Shown one piece after another: positions 39,861 to 51,700 of a stretch of DNA of 64,000 nucleotides; position 1 is the stretch's first letter, and every line of letters starts with the position of its first letter. Below the pieces are notes generated by a model. It saw nothing but the letters and a program-made list of their open reading frames with translations, was not told the DNA's origin and did not search any database. This DNA comes from Sthenelais limicola (Eukaryota > Annelida > Polychaeta > Phyllodocida > Sigalionidae): positions 15,772,906 through 15,836,905 of the forward strand of contig OW804096.1 in assembly GCA_942159475.1 (NCBI GenBank), in the 5' to 3' direction. Position numbers and translations under genes: made by a program.

Positions 39861-40095
39861 GGGTCAGATTTTCAGAAAATGTACAATTCAACTTCGCCAA
39901 TCGTCTCAAATTACCCAAATTTTAGACGAAAATAAAGTTCAAAATTCAATTCAACCTAACCAAACAGATTGCTAGAATCAATACAATACCGAATATACCC
40001 AAATTTACCTAGTATTGACCAAATTGCAGCCTAATTTAGCAGAGTTTACTAAATGTGTACAGCTGCCAATTGTACATTTTCTGAAAATCTGACCC
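39861..40095 (+). mobile_element. Family A copy with ATAT flanks
   Basis: Complete, GGGTCAGATTTTCAGAAAAT to TTTTCTGAAAATCTGACCC, ATAT on both sides. Confidence 0.88.
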
Positions 40096-40429
40096 ATATT
40101 CGATGTTATACATTAATCATAAGTTAAGCACTCATAGTTGTCACTTTCGGCATATAGCTTTCTGAACACTAGGAACTTTCTTTTTTAAAAAAAGAATAAA
40201 AAAAAGATTTTATTCAAAAAAATAAATTACATTACGACTATTTGTTATTCTTTCCCCTTTTTCAAACATATAATAATATATATTTATATTCATAGAAAAG
40301 GCGTGTTAGTAAGTCTACAAGATCCAGGTCTTTTGATTTGTTTTTTAAATAATTATCCAAACTTACTTGTATAATCATCTATACCAGACATTTCACCCTA
40401 TAGTTTAGCGCTCCTTTCCTTTAGAGGAA
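40096..40429. other. Gene-free stretch, nothing recognised
   Basis: A/T runs around 40190-40230; otherwise unique. Confidence 0.4.
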
Positions 40430-40745
40430 AGTGGGAAGGGGTCGATGGAAGGGGAGGGAAGGCCATATATCCATTGGTCATTTAGGCGTCATTTTATGAT
40501 TTTAAGTGCCATTAAAGGTCGCCTACTTGATATGTGCTATTATGACCTGGCTTAGAGGGAGAGGATTACATCTAAGACAGGAGGAACTTCCCCCCAAAAT
40601 GGGTCGAGGGAGGCGAGCCCAGCTGTTGTTTATGGGGATGTGAACTGATTAAGAGGAACTAATGGAATATGCCTTCTTTTACACCTCGACATCAGAGAGA
40701 AATCCCCGCTCTATAATTACCCTGCCATAAACTATTATAGCTGTA
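40430..40745 (+). repeat. Repeat O, copy 2 (uninterrupted)
   Basis: Matches 4515-4745 and 5090-5175 in order and serves as the empty-site version of copy 1. Confidence 0.6.
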
Positions 40746-40969
40746 TGTTGAACAGTGAATTCGAGGGCATTTGTGTAGTCCCATCCCATGAAGTAAAACA
40801 CTATTCCTAGAAGTCACACGATGCGTTTTATTATCGAAATGCCCTTGTTGGTCGAGACAAACTTACTTTGTCCCAAATCCCTGAAGGCTGCCAACGTGGC
40901 AAGAGGAAAACACACATGAAACTTTTGGAACGCCCCCACCGAGTGGTGTACGTGTGGAGATATGATGTA

Positions 40970-41046
40970 GGGGGAGGGGGAGGGGGGAGAGGGGGAGGGG
41001 GAAAGAGGGGGAGGGGGAGGTGAAGGGGGAGAGAGGGAGGGGGAGA
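40970..41046 (+). repeat. Polypurine GGGGGAGA tract
   Basis: About 75 bp of nearly pure G/A adjoining a truncated family A copy. Confidence 0.8.
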
Positions 41047-41253
41047 GAAATGAACAATTCACCTTCACCAATCCTCACAGATGAACCAAATTTAAGACGA
41101 AAATCAGGTTCAAAATACGGTTCAACATAACCAGACAGATTTATTGAATGAATACAATATACTCACATATACCTATTCATTTTTCACTCTAATTTAGCAG
41201 AGTTTGATAGATGTGTAGAACTGTAGATTGTGCATTTTCTGAAAATCTGACCC
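41047..41253 (+). mobile_element. Family A copy, left end replaced by polypurine tract
   Basis: ATGAACAATTCACCTTCACC to TTTTCTGAAAATCTGACCC; ATTCA subtype. Confidence 0.75.
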
Positions 41254-41998
41254 ATTTGGTATTTTCCCCATGCGACTTTATCAAAGGGCGATCTCACGAG
41301 TTATAAAAACAACGCATTCACAATTAATGTTCCTTACAAACAAAACTTTATGAGATTATTTACAAATTTGGTAGCATTTCATTCTCAAACAAACACAAAC
41401 TAAATCAAGCTAAATCTTGCTGGAATTCTTTATTCCCTTTTAATTCAAATTTGTATTCAGGTATTGACACACTTATAGCAGAGTTACATTCAATCACCAA
41501 GAATTATACAACCCCTAGCTCACCATTACGGTGGTCTCTCACTGGTACCTATGACTTAATTAATTCATAACTAAACTAATTAACTTTGGTGAGTTCAGAG
41601 CCATTAAGAAAGATCTAATATTAATATAATCGATTAATATAAGGATCCCCCTTCCCATGCCACGTCATAGGTAGGATCATTGTGACGTCAGCAGGTATTG
41701 CGACATTAATGATTCCATATTGTGACGTCGCACCAGTACTATTCCTACCCACTTATATACCTGTTGTGTATGCTTTTGCTAAAAAATGTTTTTTCTTTCT
41801 ATTTATGTACATGTGTACGTTTTATTGCTTATGGTGAACAAACCTCGCACCTTGCTAGGTTTCTGGCCATCCAGTCTTCTCGTCCATCATTATATATAAG
41901 GATCCACCGTCGACATATTATCAAGCAAATCCTGAGATTAACATCGAGAGCCAAATTTGTCATTAAGCTCACCTAAATCAGATACGGTAATAATATAT
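41254..41998. other. Gene-free stretch, nothing recognised
   Basis: Contains three TGTGACGTC/GACGTCA words (41690-41728), CRE-like by sequence, without a gene start nearby that I can support. Confidence 0.4.
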
Positions 41999-42232
41999 GG
42001 GTAAAATCGCCAGAAAATGTACAATTCCCCTTCACCAATCCTCTCAAATAACCAAAATTTCAGAGGGAAATAAAGTTCAAAATACAGTTCAACCTAACCA
42101 AACAGATTGCTAGAATCAATGCAATGTGAATATACTCGAATTGACCTAATATTGACCAAACTTCAGTCTAATTTAGCAGAATTTACTAAATGTATACAGC
42201 TGCCAATTGTACATTTTTTGAAAATCTGACCC
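41999..42232 (+). mobile_element. Family A copy
   Basis: GGGTAAAATCGCCAGAAAAT to TTTTTTGAAAATCTGACCC. Confidence 0.83.
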
Positions 42233-42660
42233 TTATATTATATTGCTAGTGACATTGTCTCACTTATAAATGTCAGCACTCATGCATGGACCCGCAGAGC
42301 ACTTAAGGCTTTAAGCCGCCTTCTGAAATATTTCAGCAAAACACATCTTACCAGTATAGCCCAGAAGGAACAACCCAGTCCCTGAAACATAGGGTCCAGG
42401 TGTTTCTCATTAAGTAGTGGTCGTACGTCCCTTCTGGACAGTGATCTGCCTCCAGTGAGGCTCTCTATGTATGAGTTGTGAAGGCAACATTAATGTTTTT
42501 AGCAATTTTCAATTAACTCCCCCCACCCCTCCGCACCCCCACCCCACCCCCAGACCGCACCCCTAGGCTTGAGTACGTGACAATAGTAAGATAGAGTCTC
42601 ATTTTCTCTCAGTTTCAGATGAGCAGCCTTGGTGAAGAGACAAATTACCCAAGTAGCGAA
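42233..42660. other. Upstream region of the lectin-like gene
   Basis: A reverse frame at about 42290-42490 (ESLTGGRSLSRRDVRPLLNE, GLGCSFWAILVRC) is open and somewhat protein-like but has no family I know. A C-rich run lies at 42520-42560. No TATA box found before the start. Confidence 0.35.
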
Positions 42661-42781
42661 ATGGCAACGTCTAGGTTGGCTCTTCACTGCAGTCTCCATG
42701 CATCTCTAGTAGTCCTCTTGTTCCTGCTTCCATACGTGACCAAGGCTGAACATCTTGGGGCTGGTACTGAGCAAACCTTTG
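42661..42781 (+). CDS. Lectin-like gene exon 1: signal peptide, GC donor
   Basis: Starts MATSRLALHCSLHASLVVLL and ends TTTG|GCAAGT, a strong match to the GC-AG donor class. An in-frame ATG at 42619 would add 14 residues; I prefer 42661 because it gives a normal signal peptide. A GT donor 17 bases earlier (GCTG|GTACTG) has the same phase and is the alternative. Confidence 0.62.
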
Positions 42782-45700
42782 GCAAGTTCTATATGATTAT
42801 AACCTTTTATTATTATAACAATACTTATTATTAATATATATCTTTTAAAATCCTTTATTCGAACATAACCTGCCTTCTGGGCTCTTACAATGCTAAACAT
42901 GGGGAGTAAAAATAGGTTTCACCAATAGAAAACAAGCATATAACCTATTATAAAGAACCTTAATCATTTCTGAGTAACAATAAATATGAACATACACCGA
43001 CTTTGAAAACAACGGAGTAGGAACTTGTCATACAGACACATTGAGGTTTGTTAGAACACTTTGCAACGATCCTTGGGGTTGTACTTTTTTTCCCTTTTTT
43101 AAAAAAGAAATCTTTAGGCTCTAGACTTTAATGGTTCGATGCACTATTAAGATTATTATTATCAACGGGAATATTCGTTTCGTTTCATGGAGCTTTCAGG
43201 CTGCCGTTTGTTACCGAAAAACATACAGTGAAAAAAACGAAGGAAGGAAGGAATACAAATTTGTGAAATAGTGTATCAAGATTACATCGAAGTTACAGAA
43301 TGGTATTGCATTATAATTAACAAAGTAGCAGAAGATTGCTGAACATATATTTTGGTATTCGGCATTCCGGTTTCTATAATAATTCACCCACAACTCTGAT
43401 AGGAAGGTATAGGTCTCCTTTTGGTTGTTGAAGTTGGTTGGCAACTCCATTACAGTCCGTAGTACAAAGCAGGTTTTGCCCAGTGTTCTATCTCACCGGG
43501 TCAGATTTTCAAAAGATCGTCAGCTCTAAAATCGTCAGCTCTAAAATTTGGCAACTTTTGCTAAATTAGGCCGACAAATTATAAATGCTATGTATATCCA
43601 AGTATCATTGGTTGATTAAAAATATCTTTTTCGTTGTGTCAAACTGTATTTTGAACCTCATTTTTCTCTTACATTTGGATTATTTGAGAGGATTGGTGAG
43701 GTTGAATTGTACATTTTCTGAAGATCTGACCCTTAACCACGGGGCTTAGACAAAGGCTAAAAGTGTTAATGGGAAAACCTGACCCCTAAAGTTAGGGAGT
43801 GAAATGGTATTTGTCTCTGGGACTAATTAAAGCCTTAAAAACTGCACTCTCGGCTGACGTCGGTAAAAAACTAAATATTTTCTAACTTTTGTTCCATTCT
43901 TTTCCAAACAATCTAAAGGTAATTTTGACCAAAATTTTGGAGGACTGTGTTCAGTCGATTTTGCTATATCTAAAGAGCTCCTGAAACATCTGTATTTGTA
44001 TTCTGAGGACCCGAAATCCTTTCCTAGGATGACTTCTAATTATCGCTCACCGGCGGCTGATTTAGTCAGCTAGAGTGATTTTTACGAAAAGAGGTAGAAA
44101 AGAGGGGTTTCTTTATGTCACATGTTCCCAGAATCTGGGGTCTCCCCATCTACTTTGTTGGTCTCTACAGGTCCGTCGACCCTGTCTGGAGGTCATTGTA
44201 TGTGGTTTGTGAAGGTATCTGGGGTGAAAATGTGATTTTGAAGCCTTTTTAAAATTGGGAGAGAGAGCATGAGGAAGAGGGGAAGGAGACGGGAGGGGGG
44301 GGGGTCGGAGATGGGGTTGGGAGAAAAAAACAGGTATGAAATACAGAGAGAAGGGGGAGGGGGAAGAGGGAGAGGGGGAAGTGCATGTGGGGAGAGAGGG
44401 TGACAGAGGGTGACGGATACTTTACTCGTATATCTATATAACAACAGCCGAATATTTATGAATACAGTCGTATAAGTATATAATAATATATGAGTGAATT
44501 TGGGAAGATTGTCGTTGTAATGATAGCTAATGAACCTTTAAGTTATTAGCATGTAATACAGGGTATCATTGTCCTAATACGATACGGTGTATGTAGGCAT
44601 CAAGATATTTAAAAACAATTTGTTTATTGGCTTGCTTTGTACATTTGCATTGTGTTTCAGGACATCTAACTAGTTTTTCTATATATAGTTTTAAAAGAAT
44701 TTCTATATTTTAAGTTTGATATTTTTCCTTGTGAAAAAAAAAGTTTTAAATAGTTCTGGGTGGACAATTACTAGAAAAGTATCTGAATATACTCATTACG
44801 ATGACATTACAATCGCATGGATATCTTTAATACACTATCTTGGCATTTGGTATATAGATGGAACCTAGCAAGGGGGAAGTCTGTACACTTGTTATTGACT
44901 GAGGGAGCGCGGGAAGATAGAGGGCGTTAGCCCGAGATCTTCTGCGCTTCCGAGGTTACAGACTTCCCCCGAGCTTTGTTCCATATTTATTACACCCCAT
45001 TAATAAATAAAAAATATAAATAATTAAAAATAAAAGAAGTAATTTAAGTTTTGGGCGGACCTACTTGTTGTATGCGCCAAGGGTGACATAACTCACATGC
45101 ACCACTTTGACCAAGTGTGACATACAATGCTGAAGGTATAGCACACTGGCTAAAGGTATAGGAAGCAACAGCACAGGGGTGTAATAAACAGGTATTCAGG
45201 CTACGACAGGCGTTAAGCATTCCAAAAATGAAAACATTCCCACAAATATATATTTTGTCGTGCCTGAATACGACACTTTGAAAACATCAGTTTTGCGACT
45301 TAATTGTGACTCTTTTCTTACACCACATGAGACGTGAACATAATGATTGTATTTGTATTAATTTTAAGATTTTTATTCAGCAAATAAACATTATAAATCT
45401 AACAGTTACACTATTCTCAGAGATTGCTGGTGTGCATACAAATAGGTAACAAAAATATTATGATGCTTGTCGGAGTCATTTTCTATATATATATATTGTT
45501 GTCGCCATCAATTGTTTCAGAGGATCGATTAAATAAATGTGTAGAGAACATGTTTATCGTCTTATGTGTTGCGGTTCGGCTCGTCTCCGTCTCTCTTCTC
45601 GTCTCAGCTCGTCTCCAATCGTCTTACCAGATAATATTTTGTTACTATTAGTTTACTGTGGGTTTGGGGAAATAGCAGAGGTTGTATCCTACCAGTGTGG

Positions 45701-48700
45701 GGATCGCACCACCTGGGACCTCTGGGTTTCTAATTACTCAAGTTGGTCAGGGGAAATCTGCCCAGCAGGGCCGTCGAACGTCTATCTCCGCCGGAAAGTG
45801 ACTCCAAGTCAAAGGTACAGGTAGCGATCAGTCTGTTTATTTCCTTGAAGTATTCTGGGGAGCTCTATTCTATTCCCTGCCTGGGCGCCAACTGCCCTTA
45901 CCCCTGTTTCCCTTCCCTATTTATAGTCTCTCCCCCGATGGTCCCATGCTCACTCACCCTAGTGCCCCCAGGCGGGAGACAAATGTACCCCAATACATCA
46001 CTCGTCCCCTGCCTTCCAACCCCTACTACAACAATATATATATCAAAGCAAATCACTATGAATAAGAACAGTATTAAGAGCCTCGCACATTAGGCAGTGT
46101 TAACATGAGATAATCACAGATAGAAATGTATCTAAATAATCGTAAACAAATCGTAAAAGTAAAAACCACCCCCCAGCGTTGTGTCTGATACAAATATTCC
46201 AAAAGGGTGTGACCTATTTATGTATATATTAAACACTCCAAATGTAGTTCTTTCTCCAAGAGAAGGGTCTTTTCTTTTCTTTTAATTTTAATCTTCTCTT
46301 TTAGTATATACCTTACACACAATTCAATCTACTTCATATTTTTATATCAACTTTCAGGAACATTCAGAAGACATTTTCTCCCAAACTCCATATCTCTCCT
46401 GTGTCACTAAACATATTTATGCATAGTTTCTTCACTTCTTTAGAAAAACATTTTTGTCTCTTATTTCTCTAACCTCTATTGGTAAAGAGTTCCACAGTAC
46501 CTTCACTCTTCCCATTGAACTTCTTCTAATATTTTCTTTTTTCCATCTATCTACTTCTATCCTACCCTGATCCCTTAGGTTGTAGTTGTGTTCAATCTCT
46601 TCGAAATTATTGTTTTTATTTTCCCAGAATAAATTTAAAATTCTAATAGTTCTTCTATAACATTGTGGAACCACTTCACAGTTTGTATGTAATATATTTG
46701 TACTTATCCTATTATCTGCACCTTTACTTCTGATATTTTGTATCAGGTGTAGGCATTTATTTTGAACCAATTGAACCCGTCTTACATGCTGTTTTGATGA
46801 CAAGTCAATTATAAATCCACCAAAATCTAATATGGGCAAAATATATGTTTTAAAAATTAATTTTGCAATACTTTTTGTAATATGATTTCGAATTTTTCTC
46901 AACCTTTGGTACATCAGTGTAGCCTTCATGCAAATTCCTGAAATATGTGATGTGTTTCAGGAAAATGAGTCATAAGTAGCAAAATTGATATTTTACAAAG
47001 TGTTTTTTTCACAAGATCACGTTATTGGAATGTTCTAAGTTTTAGGGTTTATCACTTATAGCTATGTCAATCGATGCATCAAGTTTCAGGAAAATCTATG
47101 TAATATATCCTTTCGTTTTAAAGGTCCTCATATGGACTACATTTAGTTACTTTACTGTTTATTGACCCCCAGATATATTGGAAACTTATTTTTTCAAAAA
47201 CGAAAATATTAAACTTAAAATCTAGAAACACTTATTAGATTATTAGACTGTTTACTATCATTGGAATCAGCTTGATCTCATCTTTTCAAATATAATGTTA
47301 TCTCAAAATCTATTTTTTGGCGACTTATGACCTATTTTGCTGAAACACATCACATATGTTGTGCCATATTTAGGTAACAGTCCAGCACAAAGTCTAAATA
47401 TCTAAAAGTTAGTACATCGTCGATTTTTTCTCCCTTAATATACAAATCAGAAACATCCTTTTTCTTCTTCTTAGTACCAAAAAATATCTGTCTTTTGGTT
47501 TTCTTATTATTAATTCTTAACCCATTTATTTCAACCCAGCTCCTAAACATATTTATGTCAAGTTGGGCTTCCCTCCAGTCATTGTTGTTACATACTTTAT
47601 GTACAATCACACAATCGTCTGCATACATTATTATTTCACTTTTAAATTCTACATAACTCACATAATTAATATGTATAATGAACAGTAGAGGACCTAATAT
47701 GCTACCTTGGGCCACGCCAGCGTTTAGTGGGAGTATATATCCGACAATTTGTTATGAATCTTGTCTAAGTTCTTTCCAATGAGATGTTCTGCCAGCGTTG
47801 CACTGTCTGTGTTTCGACTCTGGATCTCTTCCAGGCTTAGGTACTAGGGATATTTATTATCAATATATTCGTGATCGTATAAGGTACTTTTCCGCGCATA
47901 TATATCAGTTATAGCTCTAGCAGGGAGAGTGGAGGAAAGAATCCATGTCCGTGTCTAGGGCCAATGGGAAATGATATTCTAAGTTCAAATCGCTCATCCG
48001 GAGAAAAGAATACTTTTGTGAGTTCAGTTTTATTCAGAATCCATCCCAGAGGTGAGGTTGAGGTCTGTGGTCTCAACCTGACGATACAAGAGTTCCTTGT
48101 GGAAGTCATAATTATTTCAACAAGTAAATCAAGGTGTTTCAACATAGAAATGAAGAACATGTGAATTATTATAAAGATATGATGAATATAATATTCAACA
48201 TGAACAGGAGAACTATATGACATAAACATTAGTAGAAGTTAAACAATGAAATAATAACTCCCAAATGAATATTACATGAAACGATAATATTACCAGATAT
48301 AATCGTTCCTCTTGCTCCTGAGAGCCCTGGTGGCATCCGGAGATATTCTCTCGTCTCCTGGACAATATCCGGACATGTTCCTGAGATTATTTGGACATAT
48401 TCCGGACATTGACAACACATACATAGAATTGAAACAAATGTATCACCAAATCCAACCATTTGTTTTCTATTTTTTGAATATGTTGTAATTAAGTTTAAAA
48501 GTGATCCTCTCAGACCTAGCTAGACCTATGTGTCTCAATTTCTTTATTAAAATGTCAATATTTATTGAATTAAATGCTTTTGATAAATCAAAATATACAG
48601 CTAGGGTATCCACTCCATCATCCTTGTTCTTTGATATTATATTCATAAAATCGACAATAGCAGTGTCTATACTTTTCCCTGACCTGAAACCATGTTGACA

Positions 48701-51700
48701 TTTACTCAGGAAATTAATATCCTCTAGATATTCATTTAATCTTTTCACCAGTATTTTTTCGAATACTTTTTCGATTCTGGTTAGTTAACTTCTTATGAAG
48801 CGTTTTCTATTCTCTGTGAATAGGGGAGTTGCATAGCCGCCATTTTGAATCTTGATTCACATGAAATTATGGGATTAATGGTTCAATCTAAAATCTATGG
48901 AAAATTAATATGCTGTGTTCTGCATGCAATATTTATTAGTGCTCTAATGCCAATATCCATGTGTTTTACATGTTTTCATGAGACAAGTCTCCATCTTTCC
49001 CATCATCCATTTGGTTTTCATAGCTCATTTATACAAACCCTAATATTGGCGAAAACATTGTTGCAATTTTCCATAAAAATCTTGCCCTCGTATGAAACGC
49101 CCTACTACCGATCCAGAAAACATCAAACATTGCAAACTTTTTTTTTCAAAAATAAAAGTATCACACTTATAAAATATAGAAATACGTATTAGGTGTTCTA
49201 GTGTTTACTATCATTGGAATCACCTTAATTGATCTCCTCTTTTCAAATATATTGATATCTCAAAATCCATATTTTTGCGACTTATGACTCATTTAGCTAA
49301 AACGGATCACATATTCTGATGCCTGTATTATTTCCAGTTGGGGCCGATGCATCTAGGTATCACTTGTACCGCCTGTCCTATAGCGTCTTCCCTGACGGGG
49401 CTGCTCAATTCTGTGAAACTCATAGCTACAGATTGGCTCGGCTCAGAGATTCCAACTTATTGCCTGTGATATACGATGAACTTGATGATTAGTAAGTATG
49501 GTTTGCAATTCTGATAATTCCAAATCGTGAATTTTGTACTGAAGAAACCAAAGACATTTTGTGCTCTAAACCAACTGTACCCGATGTAGGGCGTGGAGGG
49601 GATGCCCCTATAGAACAGGTTCCTTTTATTTGATTATTACTGTTGTACTTTTTGTTATTAATTATCATTAGGTGTTAGAATTAATTAAGGGGAAAAGAGA
49701 ATAGTGTTTATGTACATTGTAACGACTGCACCGAAACAGTTTTGTACAGAATGTTATTCTCATGTTCACAAGGTAATGAAATCCACTGTTATTTTGATAT
49801 GTTATAATATGGCCCTATTAATGATATGTGTCCCAAATCTGCTAGAAATCCCATGATAACAAATGTTCATATCTATAGGGGATTTGCATAGCTGCCATTT
49901 TGAATCTTGATTTGCATGGAATTATGGGACTAATGGTACAGTGTAATATCTATAGAAAACATATGTCATGTATAGCAGAGGATAATTATTGGTGCTCTAA
50001 TCACGCTCTAATCGCTCTAATCGCTCTAATCACGAGCCTCCATTTTTCCCATCATGCAATTGGTTTCCATAGACCATTTACACAAGCTACGATATTGGTG
50101 AAAACATTCTTGCAATTTTCGATAAAAATCTGGCCAAATATTTGTATGTCAGGTTCAGACAGAATCCATCCCATGATGCTCTGTAACAGACATGCGCAGT
50201 AGCACATGCCAATCCTTTGTTAGGGCATGAAATGTATTCTGATTTTGCTCTCATTTCTAGTACAATATTTGATGGAACAAAGGCCTCGAAAGACCTCGCC
50301 TACAGGTTTGCCAACGGAGAACTGGTGCCAAACCCTGATAGAATAAGAATTCATACAGAAGGACACGTTGCATATAATGGGATATTCACTCTCTTTGCAT
50401 ACGATGGTATGTGCCCTATTGTATTGGTCAGATTTTCAGAAAATGTACAATTGACAGCTCTACACATTTACTTAATTCTGCTAAATGAGGTTGCAATTTG
50501 GCCAATACTAGGTAAATCCGAGTATATTTGGCATTGCATTGATTCTAGCAATCTGTCTGGTTAGGTTTAACTGTATTTTGAATTTTATTTTCATCTGAAA
50601 TTTGGGTTATTTGAGAGGACTGGTGAAGTTGAGTTGTACATTTTCTGAACATCTGACCCATATATTCTGGAACCTGCACTCTCAGTCAACATCGGTCAAA
50701 TTCAATTAATTACATTTGGCAAATTTGTTTTCGTAGTAGCTTTGAATTCGGCTTTAATAGGGCCTCGGTTACACCTACTACTGAAGTCATTTAGAAAAAC
50801 AACCGATTTATTACAAATGTACACTCTATTTCACCGAAAAACCGCCGGGTCCCGATTAAGAGCCTGCCCTGAAAAACTGGCAAAAACAAAATAGGCGTGT
50901 TTCCGATTTATCCCCGCCCCCTACCTAGACAACCCTTCCCCTACGTAAATTTCCTTTACCTGATTTTTTATTTACCATACCTTATTTTTCCTCTTTTTTT
51001 GACATAAAAAGGTAATAAAAGCAGGAAAAAAAGTTTTTTTTCTAACCCGAGACTGTCAAAAAGCACATTTCCCTAGTTTAAAACATCTACTGTTATAAAA
51101 TAGACATTTTTTTTCAGTTCCTGGGAGGTGGTTTCCTAAAAAGAAAATTGAAAGTAACCACCCCCTATCTAGTAGGGGGTGGTAACTAGGTAAATAGGTA
51201 AATAACTAGGTAAATAAATAAGCACAGGCCCCGAAAACCACCCAAATCTAGCTAGTCAAACACAACTGTAGCTCCTATATAAAACCCGTAGTCAACCCAA
51301 ATCTAGCTAGTCATACCCAACTGTAGCTCCTTTATAAAACCCCTAGTCAACCCAAATCTAGCTAGTCATACCCAACTGTAGCTCCTACATAAACCCCTAT
51401 TCAACCCAAATCTAGCTAGTCATACCCAACTGTAGCTCCTATATAAAACCCCTAGTCAACCCAAATCTAGCTAGTCATACCCAACTGTAGCTCCTATATA
51501 AAACCCCTAGTCAACCCAAATCTAGCTAGTCATACCCAACTGTAGCTCCTATATAAAACCCCTAGTCAACCCAAATCTAGCTAGTCATACCCAACTGTAG
51601 CTCCTTTATAAAACCCCTAGTCAACCCAAATCTAGCTAGTCATACCCAACTGTAGCTCCTATATAAACCCCTATTCAACCCAAATCTAGCTAGTCAAACC

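Larger units (their letters stand above)
46372..48779 (-). mobile_element. LINE (non-LTR retrotransposon), broken
   Basis: Three colinear reverse transcriptase pieces on the - strand: 48779-48510 (CQHGFRSGKSIDTA, YFDLSKAFNSIN), 47745-47350 (LPLNAGVAQGSILGPLLF, IMYADDCVIV, WVEINGLRINNKKT) and 46943-46432 (LRKIRNHITKSIAKLIFKTY, RVQLVQNKCLHLIQNI, WNSLPIEVRE). The order and motifs fit the Jockey/CR1-type LINE reverse transcriptase and its C-terminal tail. A family C transposon separates pieces 2 and 3; about 765 bp of other sequence separates pieces 1 and 2. The 5' part (endonuclease) is absent, cut at a family B copy. Confidence 0.85.

Noticed and set aside
41690..41728. CRE-like TGACGTC words as a promoter
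   Set aside because: No gene start or transcript evidence follows within reach; noted only as sequence.
45537..45824. 95-codon frame with a Cys/Trp-rich tail
   Set aside because: Overlaps a putative LTR region read better on the other strand; no domain recognised.
47909..48229. 106-codon reverse frame between LINE pieces
   Set aside because: No similarity to LINE domains and no sensible protein pattern.
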